From Actinomycetes bacterium (GTDB lineage: Bacteria; Actinomycetota; Actinomycetes; Propionibacteriales; Propionibacteriaceae): DNA of 24,776 bases. The notes beneath the pieces are model-generated. The model did not search any database, had not been told where the DNA came from, and saw only the letters and a program-made list of their open reading frames with translations. How positions within the stretch are numbered: the stretch's first letter is position 1; each line of letters starts with the position of its first letter. Positions 15,997 to 23,575 of the stretch are shown here, piece by piece. Where the stretch lies: contig JAEZZG010000048.1 of assembly GCA_023442485.1 (NCBI GenBank), positions 1-24,776 on the forward strand. The letters run 5' to 3'. Position numbers and translations under genes: made by a program.

Positions 15997-16494
15997 TCAA
16001 CTGACCCGGGTAAGGTCTGCGGGGTTTGCCTTAGCCAGCTCAATCAGGACTTCAGGAGCGATCTCGACTTGGAGTCCCCGCTGGCCTCCAGAGACGAAGA
16101 TCGTGGGGAAGGTGAGGGCGCTTTCGTCAATAAATTGGGGGATCGGACGCTTTTGGCCGACGGGGGAGATTCCGCCAACAACCATCCCCGTCAGGCGCTC
16201 AGCAACGTCCGGATCTGCCATCACAGCCCGCTTGGAGCCGGCGATATGAGCGAGAGCTTTGAGATCAAGCTGGCGTGATACCGGAACCACCGCGCACGCA
16301 TACTCCTGCTTGCCCCCGGTGAGCCGGACAATCAAGGTCTTAAAAGTGCGACGCGGATCATGCCCGAGGGCGGCAACTGCCTCGTCTGCGAAGTGGCGCT
16401 GCCCGGGCTCGTGGTGATACTCGTGAATCCGATAGTTCACCTGGTGGCGATCGAGGAAGCGGGTCGCCGGAGACTGGGAGGATTGCCTTGCCAT
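15997..16494 (-). CDS. ybaK: Cys-tRNA(Pro) deacylase, YbaK/EbsC family
   Basis: YbaK-type proteins remove cysteine mischarged onto tRNA(Pro) in trans to ProRS. The 165-residue sequence carries the family pattern: ATRFLDRHQVNYRIHEY, the conserved Lys52 in DPRRTFKTLIV, the YACAVVPVSRQLDLKALA block, and the GGISPVGQKRPIPQFID segment. ATG 16494 is supported by AGCCTA on the plus strand (TAGGCT on the coding strand) seven bases upstream and only a weak AAGG before the start, which suggests a leaderless transcript. It is convergent with the membrane gene ending at 15939. The 57-base gap between them holds an imperfect GGGGA/TCCCC repeat, and a CCGGGT/ACCCGG repeat spans the ybaK stop; neither has a clear T-tract. 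Confidence 0.92.
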   Translation of the reverse strand: MARQSSQSPATRFLDRHQVNYRIHEYHHEPGQRHFADEAVAALGHDPRRTFKTLIVRLTGGKQEYACAVVPVSRQLDLKALAHIAGSKRAVMADPDVAERLTGMVVGGISPVGQKRPIPQFIDESALTFPTIFVSGGQRGLQVEIAPEVLIELAKANPADLTRVS

Positions 16495-16501
16495 GGGCCT
16501 T

Positions 16502-16507
16502 AGCCTA
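16502..16507 (-). promoter_or_regulatory. putative -10 box of leaderless ybaK transcript
   Basis: TAGGCT on the minus strand ends seven bases before the ybaK ATG at 16494. It lies in the 32-base gap behind the DUF554 gene, so ybaK may have its own promoter as well as being cotranscribed. Confidence 0.3.
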
Positions 16508-16526
16508 GCTGGGAGTTGGACCTGAG

Positions 16527-17282
16527 TCAGTGCGCAACCTGAGTGAAAATCCAGGTCATCACCGGTGCCCAGATCAGGGCGAGAGTCAGGTCGCCAACCT
16601 TGACTGTCTTCAACTTCAACAAACGCAGCCCCAGCGCAATCAACAACACCCCTCCTGTGGCCGTCATGGACAAGACAGAGGGGGCAGGCAAAATGTCGCC
16701 GAGCAGGTAGCCGAGCAGGGTCAAACTGCCTTGGATGATAGCGACGGAGAAGGCCGCCGCCATCACCCCGATGCCGAAGGTGGACGCAAAGGCGATGGCG
16801 GTAAAGCCGTCCAGGAGAGCCTTGATGACGAGCTGGTTCGGGCCTTGGCCGAGTCCTTCACTCAGCGATCCCAGGAGGGTCAGCGGGCCGATGCAAAAAA
16901 TGATGGTGGAGGTGACAAAGCCCTCGACGAAACTAGGTGAGCGATCTTGGCGAGAGCGCCGCTTCAGCCAGTCACCGGCCTGGTCGATGCGTTCCTCGAT
17001 CTGCAGCCACGACCCGGTCACTGCCCCCAGGAGGACGGACAACAAGACGATGACGGTACCGAAGGCCCCGACAGCGGCGGTCAAGACGGGGTCATTCATA
17101 GACGCCACAGACAAGATGCCGATGACGATGGTGAATACACCAAGGGAATCGATCACCAGCTCGCGCATACGCTCAGGGAAGCGATGACCGATCACCAAGC
17201 CGATGAGAGAACCGAGGACGATAGCGACGATGTTGACGACAGTCCCAATCCCGATCGGAACGAGGAGCGGAGCTAAAATCAC
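16527..17282 (-). CDS. DUF554 family membrane protein
   Basis: The 251-residue protein is built of about six to seven hydrophobic helices and shows the DUF554 hallmarks: GTVVNIVAIVLGSLIGL near the N-terminus, GFVTSTIIFCIGPLTLLGSL in the middle, DGFTAIAFASTFGIGV, and GGVLLIALGLRLL near the end. The family is a widespread putative transporter of unknown substrate. The start is odd. The only in-frame start before the first helix is GTG at 17282, with no ribosome binding site at the proper distance. The strong GGGAGGA at 17301-17307 instead sits just before two ATGs (17298 and 17295) in another frame. Either the GTG is correct or a frameshift lies near the 5' end. It is divergent from hisD and heads toward ybaK. 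Confidence 0.88.
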   Translation of the reverse strand: MILAPLLVPIGIGTVVNIVAIVLGSLIGLVIGHRFPERMRELVIDSLGVFTIVIGILSVASMNDPVLTAAVGAFGTVIVLLSVLLGAVTGSWLQIEERIDQAGDWLKRRSRQDRSPSFVEGFVTSTIIFCIGPLTLLGSLSEGLGQGPNQLVIKALLDGFTAIAFASTFGIGVMAAAFSVAIIQGSLTLLGYLLGDILPAPSVLSMTATGGVLLIALGLRLLKLKTVKVGDLTLALIWAPVMTWIFTQVAH

Positions 17283-17366
17283 TGACTAATCTCATCATGT
17301 TCCTCCCTTTTATTTCAATACTGCGAAGAAGACTAGAAATAATCCTGAACCCAAAACGATCCTCGC

Positions 17367-17381
17367 AAGATTTCAAATCTT
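17367..17381. promoter_or_regulatory. palindrome in divergent promoter region, candidate operator
   Basis: AAGATTT-C-AAATCTT is a perfect 15-base palindrome, extended by GC on each side with one bulged T. It lies in the AT-richer 163-base gap between the divergent DUF554 gene and hisD, about 65 bases before hisD. A second, looser pair TTATTTC/GAAATAA brackets about 17318-17344. The site looks like a binding site for a dimeric repressor; the regulator is unknown. Confidence 0.45.
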
Positions 17382-17432
17382 TGCAGCACCAGGTCAGTTT
17401 TGGTCTACTGCGTCGTCAACCGCGATTATGAG

Positions 17433-17438
17433 TAGACT
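17433..17438 (+). promoter_or_regulatory. putative -10 box of leaderless hisD transcript
   Basis: TAGACT ends seven bases before GTG 17446, so transcription would start at the start codon. Neither GTG 17446 nor the upstream ATG 17428 has a Shine-Dalgarno sequence. This spacing is the main reason for choosing GTG 17446. Confidence 0.35.
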
Positions 17439-17445
17439 CGAGCGC

Positions 17446-18774
17446 GTGCTGAGAGTGACTGATCTGCGAACCTGCCCGTCGGCGAATCTCCACGAGCGAC
17501 TTCCTCGTGGCAGCTTCGACATTAGTGCAGCCATGGGTCCCGTCTCCCAAATCTGCGCCGACATCCAGGCCTCAGGCGAGTCGGCGCTACGCAACTATGT
17601 CGCAGAGTTTCAAGGCCCAATCTCGCAGGGTCTGCGCGTACCTAGCGACGTACTCAAACAGGCGTGGCAGGCGGCTGATCTAGACCAGCTCTCGATCATT
17701 CGAGAATCCATCCGTCGTCGTCGGGCAGTATGTGAAAATACCGAGGCTGAGGCGCCGCTTAGATCCGTAGAGGTAGCCCCTGGGGCAACGGTGAGTACCA
17801 GGCTGACCCCAGTTCAACGCGCCGGACTCTATATCCCGGCCGGTTCCTATCCGCTAGTGTCAACTGTCGTCATGAACGTGGTTCCGGCCCAAGTAGCCGG
17901 GGTCGAGCAGATCGCAGTGACCTCTCCCTATCTGGCCGAGACGGGCTATCCCCACCCGATGGTGATGGCGGTTTGCTACGAGCTCGGGGTTGACGAGGTC
18001 TACTCGGTCGGAGGAGCCCAGGCAATCGCCATGTTTGCCTATGGAGTGCCGGGGCTGTGCGAGCGCGTCGACCTGATTTGCGGGCCAGGAAATATCTACG
18101 TCGCCGCTGCCAAACGCTACGTCTTAGGTGCGGTCGGGATCGATTCGGAAGCCGGCCCCACCGAAATCATGGTGATCGCAGACGAGACCGCCGATCCCGA
18201 TTTCGTCGCAGCCGACTTGATCTCCCAGGCCGAACACGATGTTCTAGCCGCCTCCGTCCTCGTGACCGACTCTGAGCAGATGGCCGAGCGAGTCAATCAG
18301 GCAATCACCGCCCAGGTCAACAGTGAAGCCGCGCCCTATTCTCAGCGGTCTCGTGAACTGTTCACCCAGGCCCTGACGTCTGAGCAGTCAGCAATCATCC
18401 TTGCCCGCGACCTCGACCACATGGTCGAGATCGCCAACACCTACGCCGCCGAACACCTCGAGATTCACACCATCGATGCGCGACGAGTTGCCGATCGAAT
18501 CATCAACGCCGGGGCGATCTTCGTCGGAGGCCATTCGCCTGTACCTTTGGGGGACTACAGCGCAGGATCGACCCACGTCTTACCTACGTCTTCGACGGCC
18601 CGATTCTCCTCAGGTCTGACCACGCGGTCGTTCATGAGGGCCACTCAGATCGTTGACTACACCGCATCGGCGATGGCAGAGATCGCCGACAATGTCGAGG
18701 CCTTTGGACGGATCGAAAATCTATCGGCTCACTCATTCGCCGCCACAGTGCGAAAAACGAAGGATGTCTCATGA
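17446..18774 (+). CDS. hisD: histidinol dehydrogenase
   Basis: HisD performs the last two steps of histidine synthesis, oxidising L-histidinol to histidine with two NAD+. The product has 442 residues. Seen here are the zinc ligands Gln261 and His264 in SQAEHD, the catalytic Glu336-His337 in YAAEHLEI, the NAD/substrate region VGGAQAIAMFAYG, GPGNIYVAAAKRYV, EAGPTEIMVIAD and GDYSAGSTHVLPT. The N-terminus MLRVTDLR from GTG 17446 matches the usual HisD opening, and TAGACT seven bases before it suggests a leaderless mRNA. ATG 17428 is the alternative. Its TGA overlaps the hisC ATG (ATGA). First gene of hisDCBHA, divergent from the DUF554 gene. Confidence 0.96.
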   Translation: MLRVTDLRTCPSANLHERLPRGSFDISAAMGPVSQICADIQASGESALRNYVAEFQGPISQGLRVPSDVLKQAWQAADLDQLSIIRESIRRRRAVCENTEAEAPLRSVEVAPGATVSTRLTPVQRAGLYIPAGSYPLVSTVVMNVVPAQVAGVEQIAVTSPYLAETGYPHPMVMAVCYELGVDEVYSVGGAQAIAMFAYGVPGLCERVDLICGPGNIYVAAAKRYVLGAVGIDSEAGPTEIMVIADETADPDFVAADLISQAEHDVLAASVLVTDSEQMAERVNQAITAQVNSEAAPYSQRSRELFTQALTSEQSAIILARDLDHMVEIANTYAAEHLEIHTIDARRVADRIINAGAIFVGGHSPVPLGDYSAGSTHVLPTSSTARFSSGLTTRSFMRATQIVDYTASAMAEIADNVEAFGRIENLSAHSFAATVRKTKDVS

Positions 18775-19949
18775 GGAATCCAGGTAACCCAGCTAAGCCT
18801 GCAGCTCGGCTCACCCACCCTTTGAGGCTGGAATCTTTGCCGCTGCGTCAGGAGTTGGTGGGGGAGGAACCCTATGGCGCGCCTCAACTCGATGTGCCAT
18901 TCCCGCTCAATGTCAACGAAAACCCATACCCGCCTTCTGAGAAGGTTTGCGAAGCGATGGGCAAGGCGCTGGCAAAGGCTGCTGGGCAGCTCAATCGCTA
19001 TCCAGATCGTGAAGCATTGGGGCTGCGTGAAGACCTCGCCCACTACCTCGGTTTTGGGCTCACCGCTAGGAATATCTGGGCGGGCAACGGTTCCAACGAG
19101 GTGATGACTCATATCTTGAGTGCTTTTGGCGGTCCAGGACGGACGTTGATGGCCTTCACCCCGACCTATTCGATGTATCCCGAATATGCTCGAAACACGT
19201 TGACGGGCTATGTCACGGTCCCGCGTGACCCCTACTACCGCATCAGTGCAGACATGGTGGTGGATGCAGTTGCTCAGCACCAGCCAGACATGGTGATCAT
19301 CGCCACCCCAAACAACCCGACCGGAACGATCACTCCCGTATCAGTGATCGATGAGATCTGTGACCGCTTTGACGGTCTGGTCATCGTCGATGAGGCCTAT
19401 CAAGAGTTCACTGAAACTCCTGAAGACTCTAGCCTGGCGCTTCTACCGAGCCACGCAAATCTGATCGTGTCTAGAACCCTGTCCAAAGCCTTTGCCCTAG
19501 CCGGAGGGAGGGTGGGCTATCTCGCCGCAGACCCCGCCATCGTGGATGCCTGCCGAATAGTTCGGCTGCCTTACCACCTATCCACCCAAACCCAGGTGGT
19601 GGCTAGGGTGGCGTTGGCCCACACCCAGGAGATGATGGCCAAGGTCGATCAACTCAGACAAGACTGCCAAGACCTCCAAGAATGGTGTAAGCGTCAAGGC
19701 TTTGAAGTAGTTGCCTCCCAATCCAACTTCTTCCTTTTTGGACGCTTTGTTGACCGCCATCAAGCCTGGCAGCTCCTCCTCGATCAGGGAGTCCTCGTCC
19801 GCGAAACTGGGCCCGACGGATATCTTCGGATCTGTGTGGGAACCCCACAAGCCAATCAGGCCTTCAAAGATGGCCTGCTTAGCCTCAAAGGACTTCCCCG
19901 ACTCGAACCGACTCTACCGAGGGTCTCGTCCACTCATCGTCTGCACTGA
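18771..19949 (+). CDS. hisC: histidinol-phosphate aminotransferase
   Basis: A PLP-dependent class I/II aminotransferase that converts imidazole-acetol phosphate to histidinol phosphate. In 392 residues the sequence shows LNVNENPYPPS, NGSNEVMTHIL (phosphate cup), TPNNPTG (179-185), VDEAYQEF with Asp207, and SRTLSKAFALAGGRVGY with the Schiff-base Lys239. The C-terminus continues past GLLSLKGLPRL with about 15 polar residues that look nonessential. Its ATG overlaps the hisD stop by four bases, indicating translational coupling. A 70-base gap with an independent AGAGGAG ribosome binding site separates it from hisB. Confidence 0.95.
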   Translation: MRNPGNPAKPAARLTHPLRLESLPLRQELVGEEPYGAPQLDVPFPLNVNENPYPPSEKVCEAMGKALAKAAGQLNRYPDREALGLREDLAHYLGFGLTARNIWAGNGSNEVMTHILSAFGGPGRTLMAFTPTYSMYPEYARNTLTGYVTVPRDPYYRISADMVVDAVAQHQPDMVIIATPNNPTGTITPVSVIDEICDRFDGLVIVDEAYQEFTETPEDSSLALLPSHANLIVSRTLSKAFALAGGRVGYLAADPAIVDACRIVRLPYHLSTQTQVVARVALAHTQEMMAKVDQLRQDCQDLQEWCKRQGFEVVASQSNFFLFGRFVDRHQAWQLLLDQGVLVRETGPDGYLRICVGTPQANQAFKDGLLSLKGLPRLEPTLPRVSSTHRLH

Positions 19950-20019
19950 ACCCTCAAAGCGTAGACATCGCAGGCAACATCCATTGACCACAATCTAGCT
20001 GCATCGTACAGAGGAGATC

Positions 20020-20649
20020 ATGACTAGAACCGCCACTATTCACCGGGTTACCTCAGAATCCGAAATCACCGTTGCCATCAATCTCGACGGCACCGGCGAA
20101 TCACAGATCGACTCGGGCATAGGTTTCTACGATCACATGCTGACTGCTTTGTCCAAACACTCTTTGATCGATCTGCAGGTGTCATGTTCTGGAGATGTCC
20201 ACATTGATGGACACCACAGTGTCGAAGATATCGCGATTGCCTTCGGTCAAGCCCTGGCTCAGGCACTCGGAGATAAGAGTGGTATTCGACGCTTCGGAGA
20301 GGCCACTATTCCGCTGGACGAAGCCCTAGCCCACTGCGTCGTCGATGTCGCTGGAAGGCCCTACTGTGTGTGCAAGGGTGAACCCGAAGCTCAGATCTAT
20401 GCCCGGATCGGTGGTAGCGGGGTTTGCTATCAAGGTTCGATGACTCAACACGTCATGGAAGCAATCGCCTACAACTCTGGTCTATGCATCCACCTGACTC
20501 TGCTAGCCGGGCGCGATCCGCACCACATCGTCGAAGCTCAGTTCAAAGCCTTCGCCCGGGCCTTGCGCGCGGCAATCGAGGATGATCCCCGGGTGAGCGG
20601 GATTCCCTCAACAAAAGGCACCCTCGGTCCCAGTGTCGAGGCCCGTTGA
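20020..20649 (+). CDS. hisB: imidazoleglycerol-phosphate dehydratase
   Basis: HisB dehydrates imidazole glycerol phosphate, a Mn-dependent reaction. The monofunctional 209-residue form typical of actinobacteria is seen, with no HAD phosphatase domain. Diagnostic segments are SGIGFYDHML, GDVHIDGHHSVEDIAIAFGQAL with the His-His-x-x-Glu-Asp metal site, PLDEALAHCVVDVAGRPY, and DPHHIVEAQFKAFARALRAAI. AGAGGAG precedes ATG 20020. Its TGA overlaps the hisH ATG by one base (TGATG). The 70 bases after hisC contain TTGACC but no matching -10, so it is probably part of the hisD operon. Confidence 0.96.
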   Translation: MTRTATIHRVTSESEITVAINLDGTGESQIDSGIGFYDHMLTALSKHSLIDLQVSCSGDVHIDGHHSVEDIAIAFGQALAQALGDKSGIRRFGEATIPLDEALAHCVVDVAGRPYCVCKGEPEAQIYARIGGSGVCYQGSMTQHVMEAIAYNSGLCIHLTLLAGRDPHHIVEAQFKAFARALRAAIEDDPRVSGIPSTKGTLGPSVEAR

Positions 20650-21308
20650 TGGTTTCAGTTGGCATCATCGACTATGGGTCAGGCAACCTCCACTCGGTCC
20701 ACCAAGCACTACTATCCCTGACTGATTCCGTCCTGGTTTCGGATGATCCCGACGCCCTGTCGCGTTGTGACAAGCTGGTTCTTCCAGGTGTGGGGGCTTA
20801 TGCGGCCTGCATGGACGGGTTGAGAGAACACCGAGTCGATCAGTTCATCTGTGATTGGGTCAACGACGACAATGACCTACTCGGCATCTGTGTCGGCCAC
20901 CAGGTTCTCTTCAGTCTCGGTGTCGAACACGGCGTCGACACTGAAGGGCTAGGGCTTATCCCAGGAACAGTCACTCAACTCAACACCGCGCGATTACCGC
21001 ACATGGGTTGGAATCGCGTCGATCCACCAGCCGGCTCCGTCTTGTTTCGCGGAGTCGAGGATCAGAGATTCTACTTCGTCCACTCCTATGCCGCTCGTGA
21101 CGGTGAAGCAGCCGCGATCGCCGCACTCGAACATCAGACACGGCCAGTCAAGATTACGTTTTCTGAACACGGCGGAGACAGATTCATCGCCGCACTCGAG
21201 TGTGGCCGTGTGTTCTCCACCCAATTCCACCCAGAGAAATCTGGTCGGGCTGGTCTAAGTCTTCTATCCAACTGGCTTGATTCCTCAGGCATCAACGCGG
21301 AGAGGTAA
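20649..21308 (+). CDS. hisH: imidazole glycerol phosphate synthase glutaminase subunit
   Basis: HisH is the class I glutaminase that supplies ammonia to HisF. The 219-residue product has the nucleophile Cys81 in LGICVGHQ and the His194/Glu196 partners in STQFHPEKSG. IIDYGSGNLHSV marks the N-terminus, and LVLPGVGAYAACM contains the oxyanion strand. The usual Met after GICVG is His here, as in some actinobacteria. ATG 20649 overlaps the hisB stop by one base. A TTG at 20646 is in frame but less likely. hisA starts three bases after the stop. The partner hisF is not in the window. Confidence 0.95.
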   Translation: MVSVGIIDYGSGNLHSVHQALLSLTDSVLVSDDPDALSRCDKLVLPGVGAYAACMDGLREHRVDQFICDWVNDDNDLLGICVGHQVLFSLGVEHGVDTEGLGLIPGTVTQLNTARLPHMGWNRVDPPAGSVLFRGVEDQRFYFVHSYAARDGEAAAIAALEHQTRPVKITFSEHGGDRFIAALECGRVFSTQFHPEKSGRAGLSLLSNWLDSSGINAER

Positions 21309-21311
21309 CTC

Positions 21312-22052
21312 GTGAGCGAACTCATCCTAATCCCAGCCATCGACCTGCGCGCAGGAAAGGCCGTCCAGCTCGTCCAAGGTATCGACGGCACTCAAAAGGA
21401 TTTTGGCGACCCCATTGAAATGGCCACCCGATGGCAAAGCCAAGGCGCTAGCTGGCTCCACGTCGTCGATCTCGACGCCGCCTTCGGGGATGGCTCACAC
21501 GCCGAACTGGTTTCCCAGATCATCTCCGAAGTGGACATCCAAGTCGAGGTCTCTGGCGGTATCCGCGACGACACCTCCCTCAAACGCATTCTCGACGCCG
21601 GGGCAACCCGAGTCAACATCGGCACCGCTGCCTTGGAGAATCCCCAATGGTGTGAAAAGGTGATCGCTTCTTACGGAGATCAGATCGCGATCGCCCTCGA
21701 CGTCAAGAACGGTCAACTCGCCACCCGAGCCTGGACGGAGTCCGGAGGAGATGTGAGCGAGACCGTTGCCCGTCTCTCTGCAGCCGGTTGTTCCCGCTTC
21801 GTCGTCACTGATGTCGGCTCGGACGGGATGCTCACCGGCCCGAACTTTGAGTTGCTCGGCTCGATTTGCGCGAGAACCTCAGCCAAGGTGGTGGCTTCAG
21901 GGGGAATCTCTACCCTCGAAGATATTCGGCGACTCGTCGGCTTGGTCCCGATCGGGGTGGAGGGTGCGATCATCGGGACTGCCCTCTACGTTGGAAACTT
22001 CACCTTGACTGATGCCTTGACAGTGGCTAAGACAGGGATGATTCCTGGCTGA
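21312..22052 (+). CDS. hisA: phosphoribosyl isomerase HisA/PriA
   Basis: A 246-residue (beta-alpha)8 barrel that isomerises ProFAR. In many actinobacteria the same enzyme (PriA) also does the TrpF step of tryptophan synthesis. Catalytic Asp11 and Asp130, the acid Asp171, SGGIRDD (81-87), GTAALENPQWC and ASGGIS are present. Residues Arg139 and Trp141 (TRAWTE) match the PriA loop residues usually numbered Arg143 and Trp145, so it derives from the PriA lineage. Differences from typical PriA: Gln19 (AVQLVQG) instead of Arg19, a loop 5 about four residues shorter, and Met instead of Thr in the DGT motif. GTG 21312 follows GGAGAGG. Whether TrpF activity survives cannot be told from sequence alone. 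Confidence 0.93.
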   Translation: MSELILIPAIDLRAGKAVQLVQGIDGTQKDFGDPIEMATRWQSQGASWLHVVDLDAAFGDGSHAELVSQIISEVDIQVEVSGGIRDDTSLKRILDAGATRVNIGTAALENPQWCEKVIASYGDQIAIALDVKNGQLATRAWTESGGDVSETVARLSAAGCSRFVVTDVGSDGMLTGPNFELLGSICARTSAKVVASGGISTLEDIRRLVGLVPIGVEGAIIGTALYVGNFTLTDALTVAKTGMIPG

Positions 22053-22192
22053 AACCGCAAACCACCTCCGCCGCTCGGTTAGTGTTCTAGATGGGTTCGC
22101 TGAACTCGTGGCAATCTTTCCCGCCGCGGTGGAAACATGGTCGAGTTTGGCTAGACCTTGCCCCTTCGCGTCGATGAATAGTCCATACCCGC

Positions 22193-22204
22193 TAAACTAG
22201 GGTG
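22193..22204 (+). promoter_or_regulatory. weak putative -10 region before the double-GNAT gene
   Basis: TAAACT followed by AGGGTG. A hairpin (22221-22247; outer CGCC/GGCG, inner GATC/GATC) lies between it and the start at 22296. The rest of the 243-base gap after hisA shows no gene. Confidence 0.3.
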
Positions 22205-22295
22205 TCGGAAACAGTCGGGGCGCCCTGTGATCTTCTTGATCGTGGCGACTTGCGGTTTCCTCTTTGGAGCACATTATTTTCGTGAGGTGATATGC

Positions 22296-23357
22296 ATGAC
22301 CTCATCCTCAGAGGTCACCCGTACCGGGAGTCTCGAACCAGACACGACCTATGACTCCATGGTTGAGGGGTCACTCGGTTGGGCTGCTCTCGCCGAAGCT
22401 GACCTGGTTGAACTGGCCGAGCTGAAAAGGGTCATCGACTACTTCGATCAGCCCTTTGAGACAGTTGATATTGACGAGATCGAACAGCGCTGGCTCGATC
22501 CTGTTCAAGCCGCATCCCGCAACGCCGTCGTGGGAAGAGACCGTGCCCACACCATGGTTGCTTTCGCGTGGAATCGGATTGAACGTAGCGAGCCGGTATC
22601 AAAGATTTGGCTCGACGGCGGTGTTCACCCGGCCCTGCGTCATCAAGAGATGGAACGTCGTCGCCTGGCCTGGCAGTTAGAAAGAGCAGCCGCGTGGCTC
22701 CACGAATCTGAGCAGGACGGAATCGACGAAGTCATCTGTTGCCGCCACATCAAAGCCTCTAATGACCGCTTCCGCGCGACCGCTGAGAGTGTCGGGTTGA
22801 GGCCATTTCGATGGTACGTCGATCTGTTGCTTGATTTCCGCAAAGATAAGAGCGACTGGGTCTCCGATATCGGCAGCATCCTCGTGGCCCCGTTAGCTCC
22901 CGATCATGTTGAGGCGGCCCGCATTGCCCACAACACAGCCTTCGAGACTCGTCCGGGGACGAAACCATTGAGTCAAAATGATTGGGCTGAAGTCCTGAAC
23001 TCTCCTGAGTGCCGTCCGGACTGGTCATGGGTGGCCCTCGATCGCGGGGAAGTGGTCGGCTATGCAGTCAATGCCGTCACCGTCAATGACGAAGATGAGC
23101 GCGGTGGCTGGACGACGATGCTAGGTGTCTTGCCTCAGTATCGCGGACGCGGCATCGCACTGTCCCTCCTCCAAGCATCGATCTCATCATTCAAGGAGGC
23201 TGACTGTCTGTGGGCAGGTATCGGCGTCGACACTGAAAATCCGTCCTCAGCAGTCGATGGGTACGGGCGGTTGGGTTATCGGCCCGAGGTTGAAATCGTC
23301 CTCTACACTCGTCACATCAAGCGCTCAACCCCGTTCCCACTAGGGCTGTTCGAGTGA
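22296..23357 (+). CDS. tandem GNAT acetyltransferase (mycothiol synthase MshD-like)
   Basis: The 353-residue protein consists of two GNAT domains in tandem, the layout of actinobacterial MshD-like acetyltransferases. The C-terminal domain (about 200-353) has the acetyl-CoA motif A, MLGVLPQYRGRGIALSLLQ, and a following GYGRLGYRPE segment. The N-terminal domain is degenerate in motif A. MshD itself acetylates the cysteinyl amine of the mycothiol precursor, but low overall resemblance makes the substrate uncertain. ATG 22296 is chosen because GTGAGGTGA stands just upstream. An in-frame GTG at 22227 would add a hydrophobic, Cys-containing stretch atypical of GNATs and has no ribosome binding site. 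Downstream lies a small CGGTGA/TCACCG hairpin (23398-23414). Confidence 0.8.
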   Translation: MTSSSEVTRTGSLEPDTTYDSMVEGSLGWAALAEADLVELAELKRVIDYFDQPFETVDIDEIEQRWLDPVQAASRNAVVGRDRAHTMVAFAWNRIERSEPVSKIWLDGGVHPALRHQEMERRRLAWQLERAAAWLHESEQDGIDEVICCRHIKASNDRFRATAESVGLRPFRWYVDLLLDFRKDKSDWVSDIGSILVAPLAPDHVEAARIAHNTAFETRPGTKPLSQNDWAEVLNSPECRPDWSWVALDRGEVVGYAVNAVTVNDEDERGGWTTMLGVLPQYRGRGIALSLLQASISSFKEADCLWAGIGVDTENPSSAVDGYGRLGYRPEVEIVLYTRHIKRSTPFPLGLFE

Positions 23358-23397
23358 ACATGTTTGCTTATCTGCCCTGCATCTCGGGCCAACACTG

Positions 23398-23417
23398 CGG
23401 TGAACTTGTCACCGTTT
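23398..23417 (+). terminator. weak candidate terminator after the GNAT gene
   Basis: CGGTGA (23398-23403) and TCACCG (23409-23414) form a perfect 6-bp stem with a 5-base loop, followed only by TTT. The stem is short and the T-tract poor, so termination is uncertain. The rest of the 218-base gap before yebC shows no gene. Confidence 0.35.
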
Positions 23418-23575
23418 GGCAGGTGCCGTAGTTTTATTGCGTCTGATCGATCACGATTGAGTCGGCGAGAAGAGGCTGATCTGGACGTGTTCACCGCACT
23501 CGCCTCTGTTCGACCAAGAGTGATCCCTGGTCCATCAATCCATGACGGGCCGTCCATAGTAAAGAAAGGGAATCG

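Noticed and set aside
16530..17276. Several plus-strand open frames across the DUF554 gene
   Set aside because: They are rich in Gln, Arg, Asp and Gly and antisense to membrane helices. The minus-strand protein has clear family motifs.
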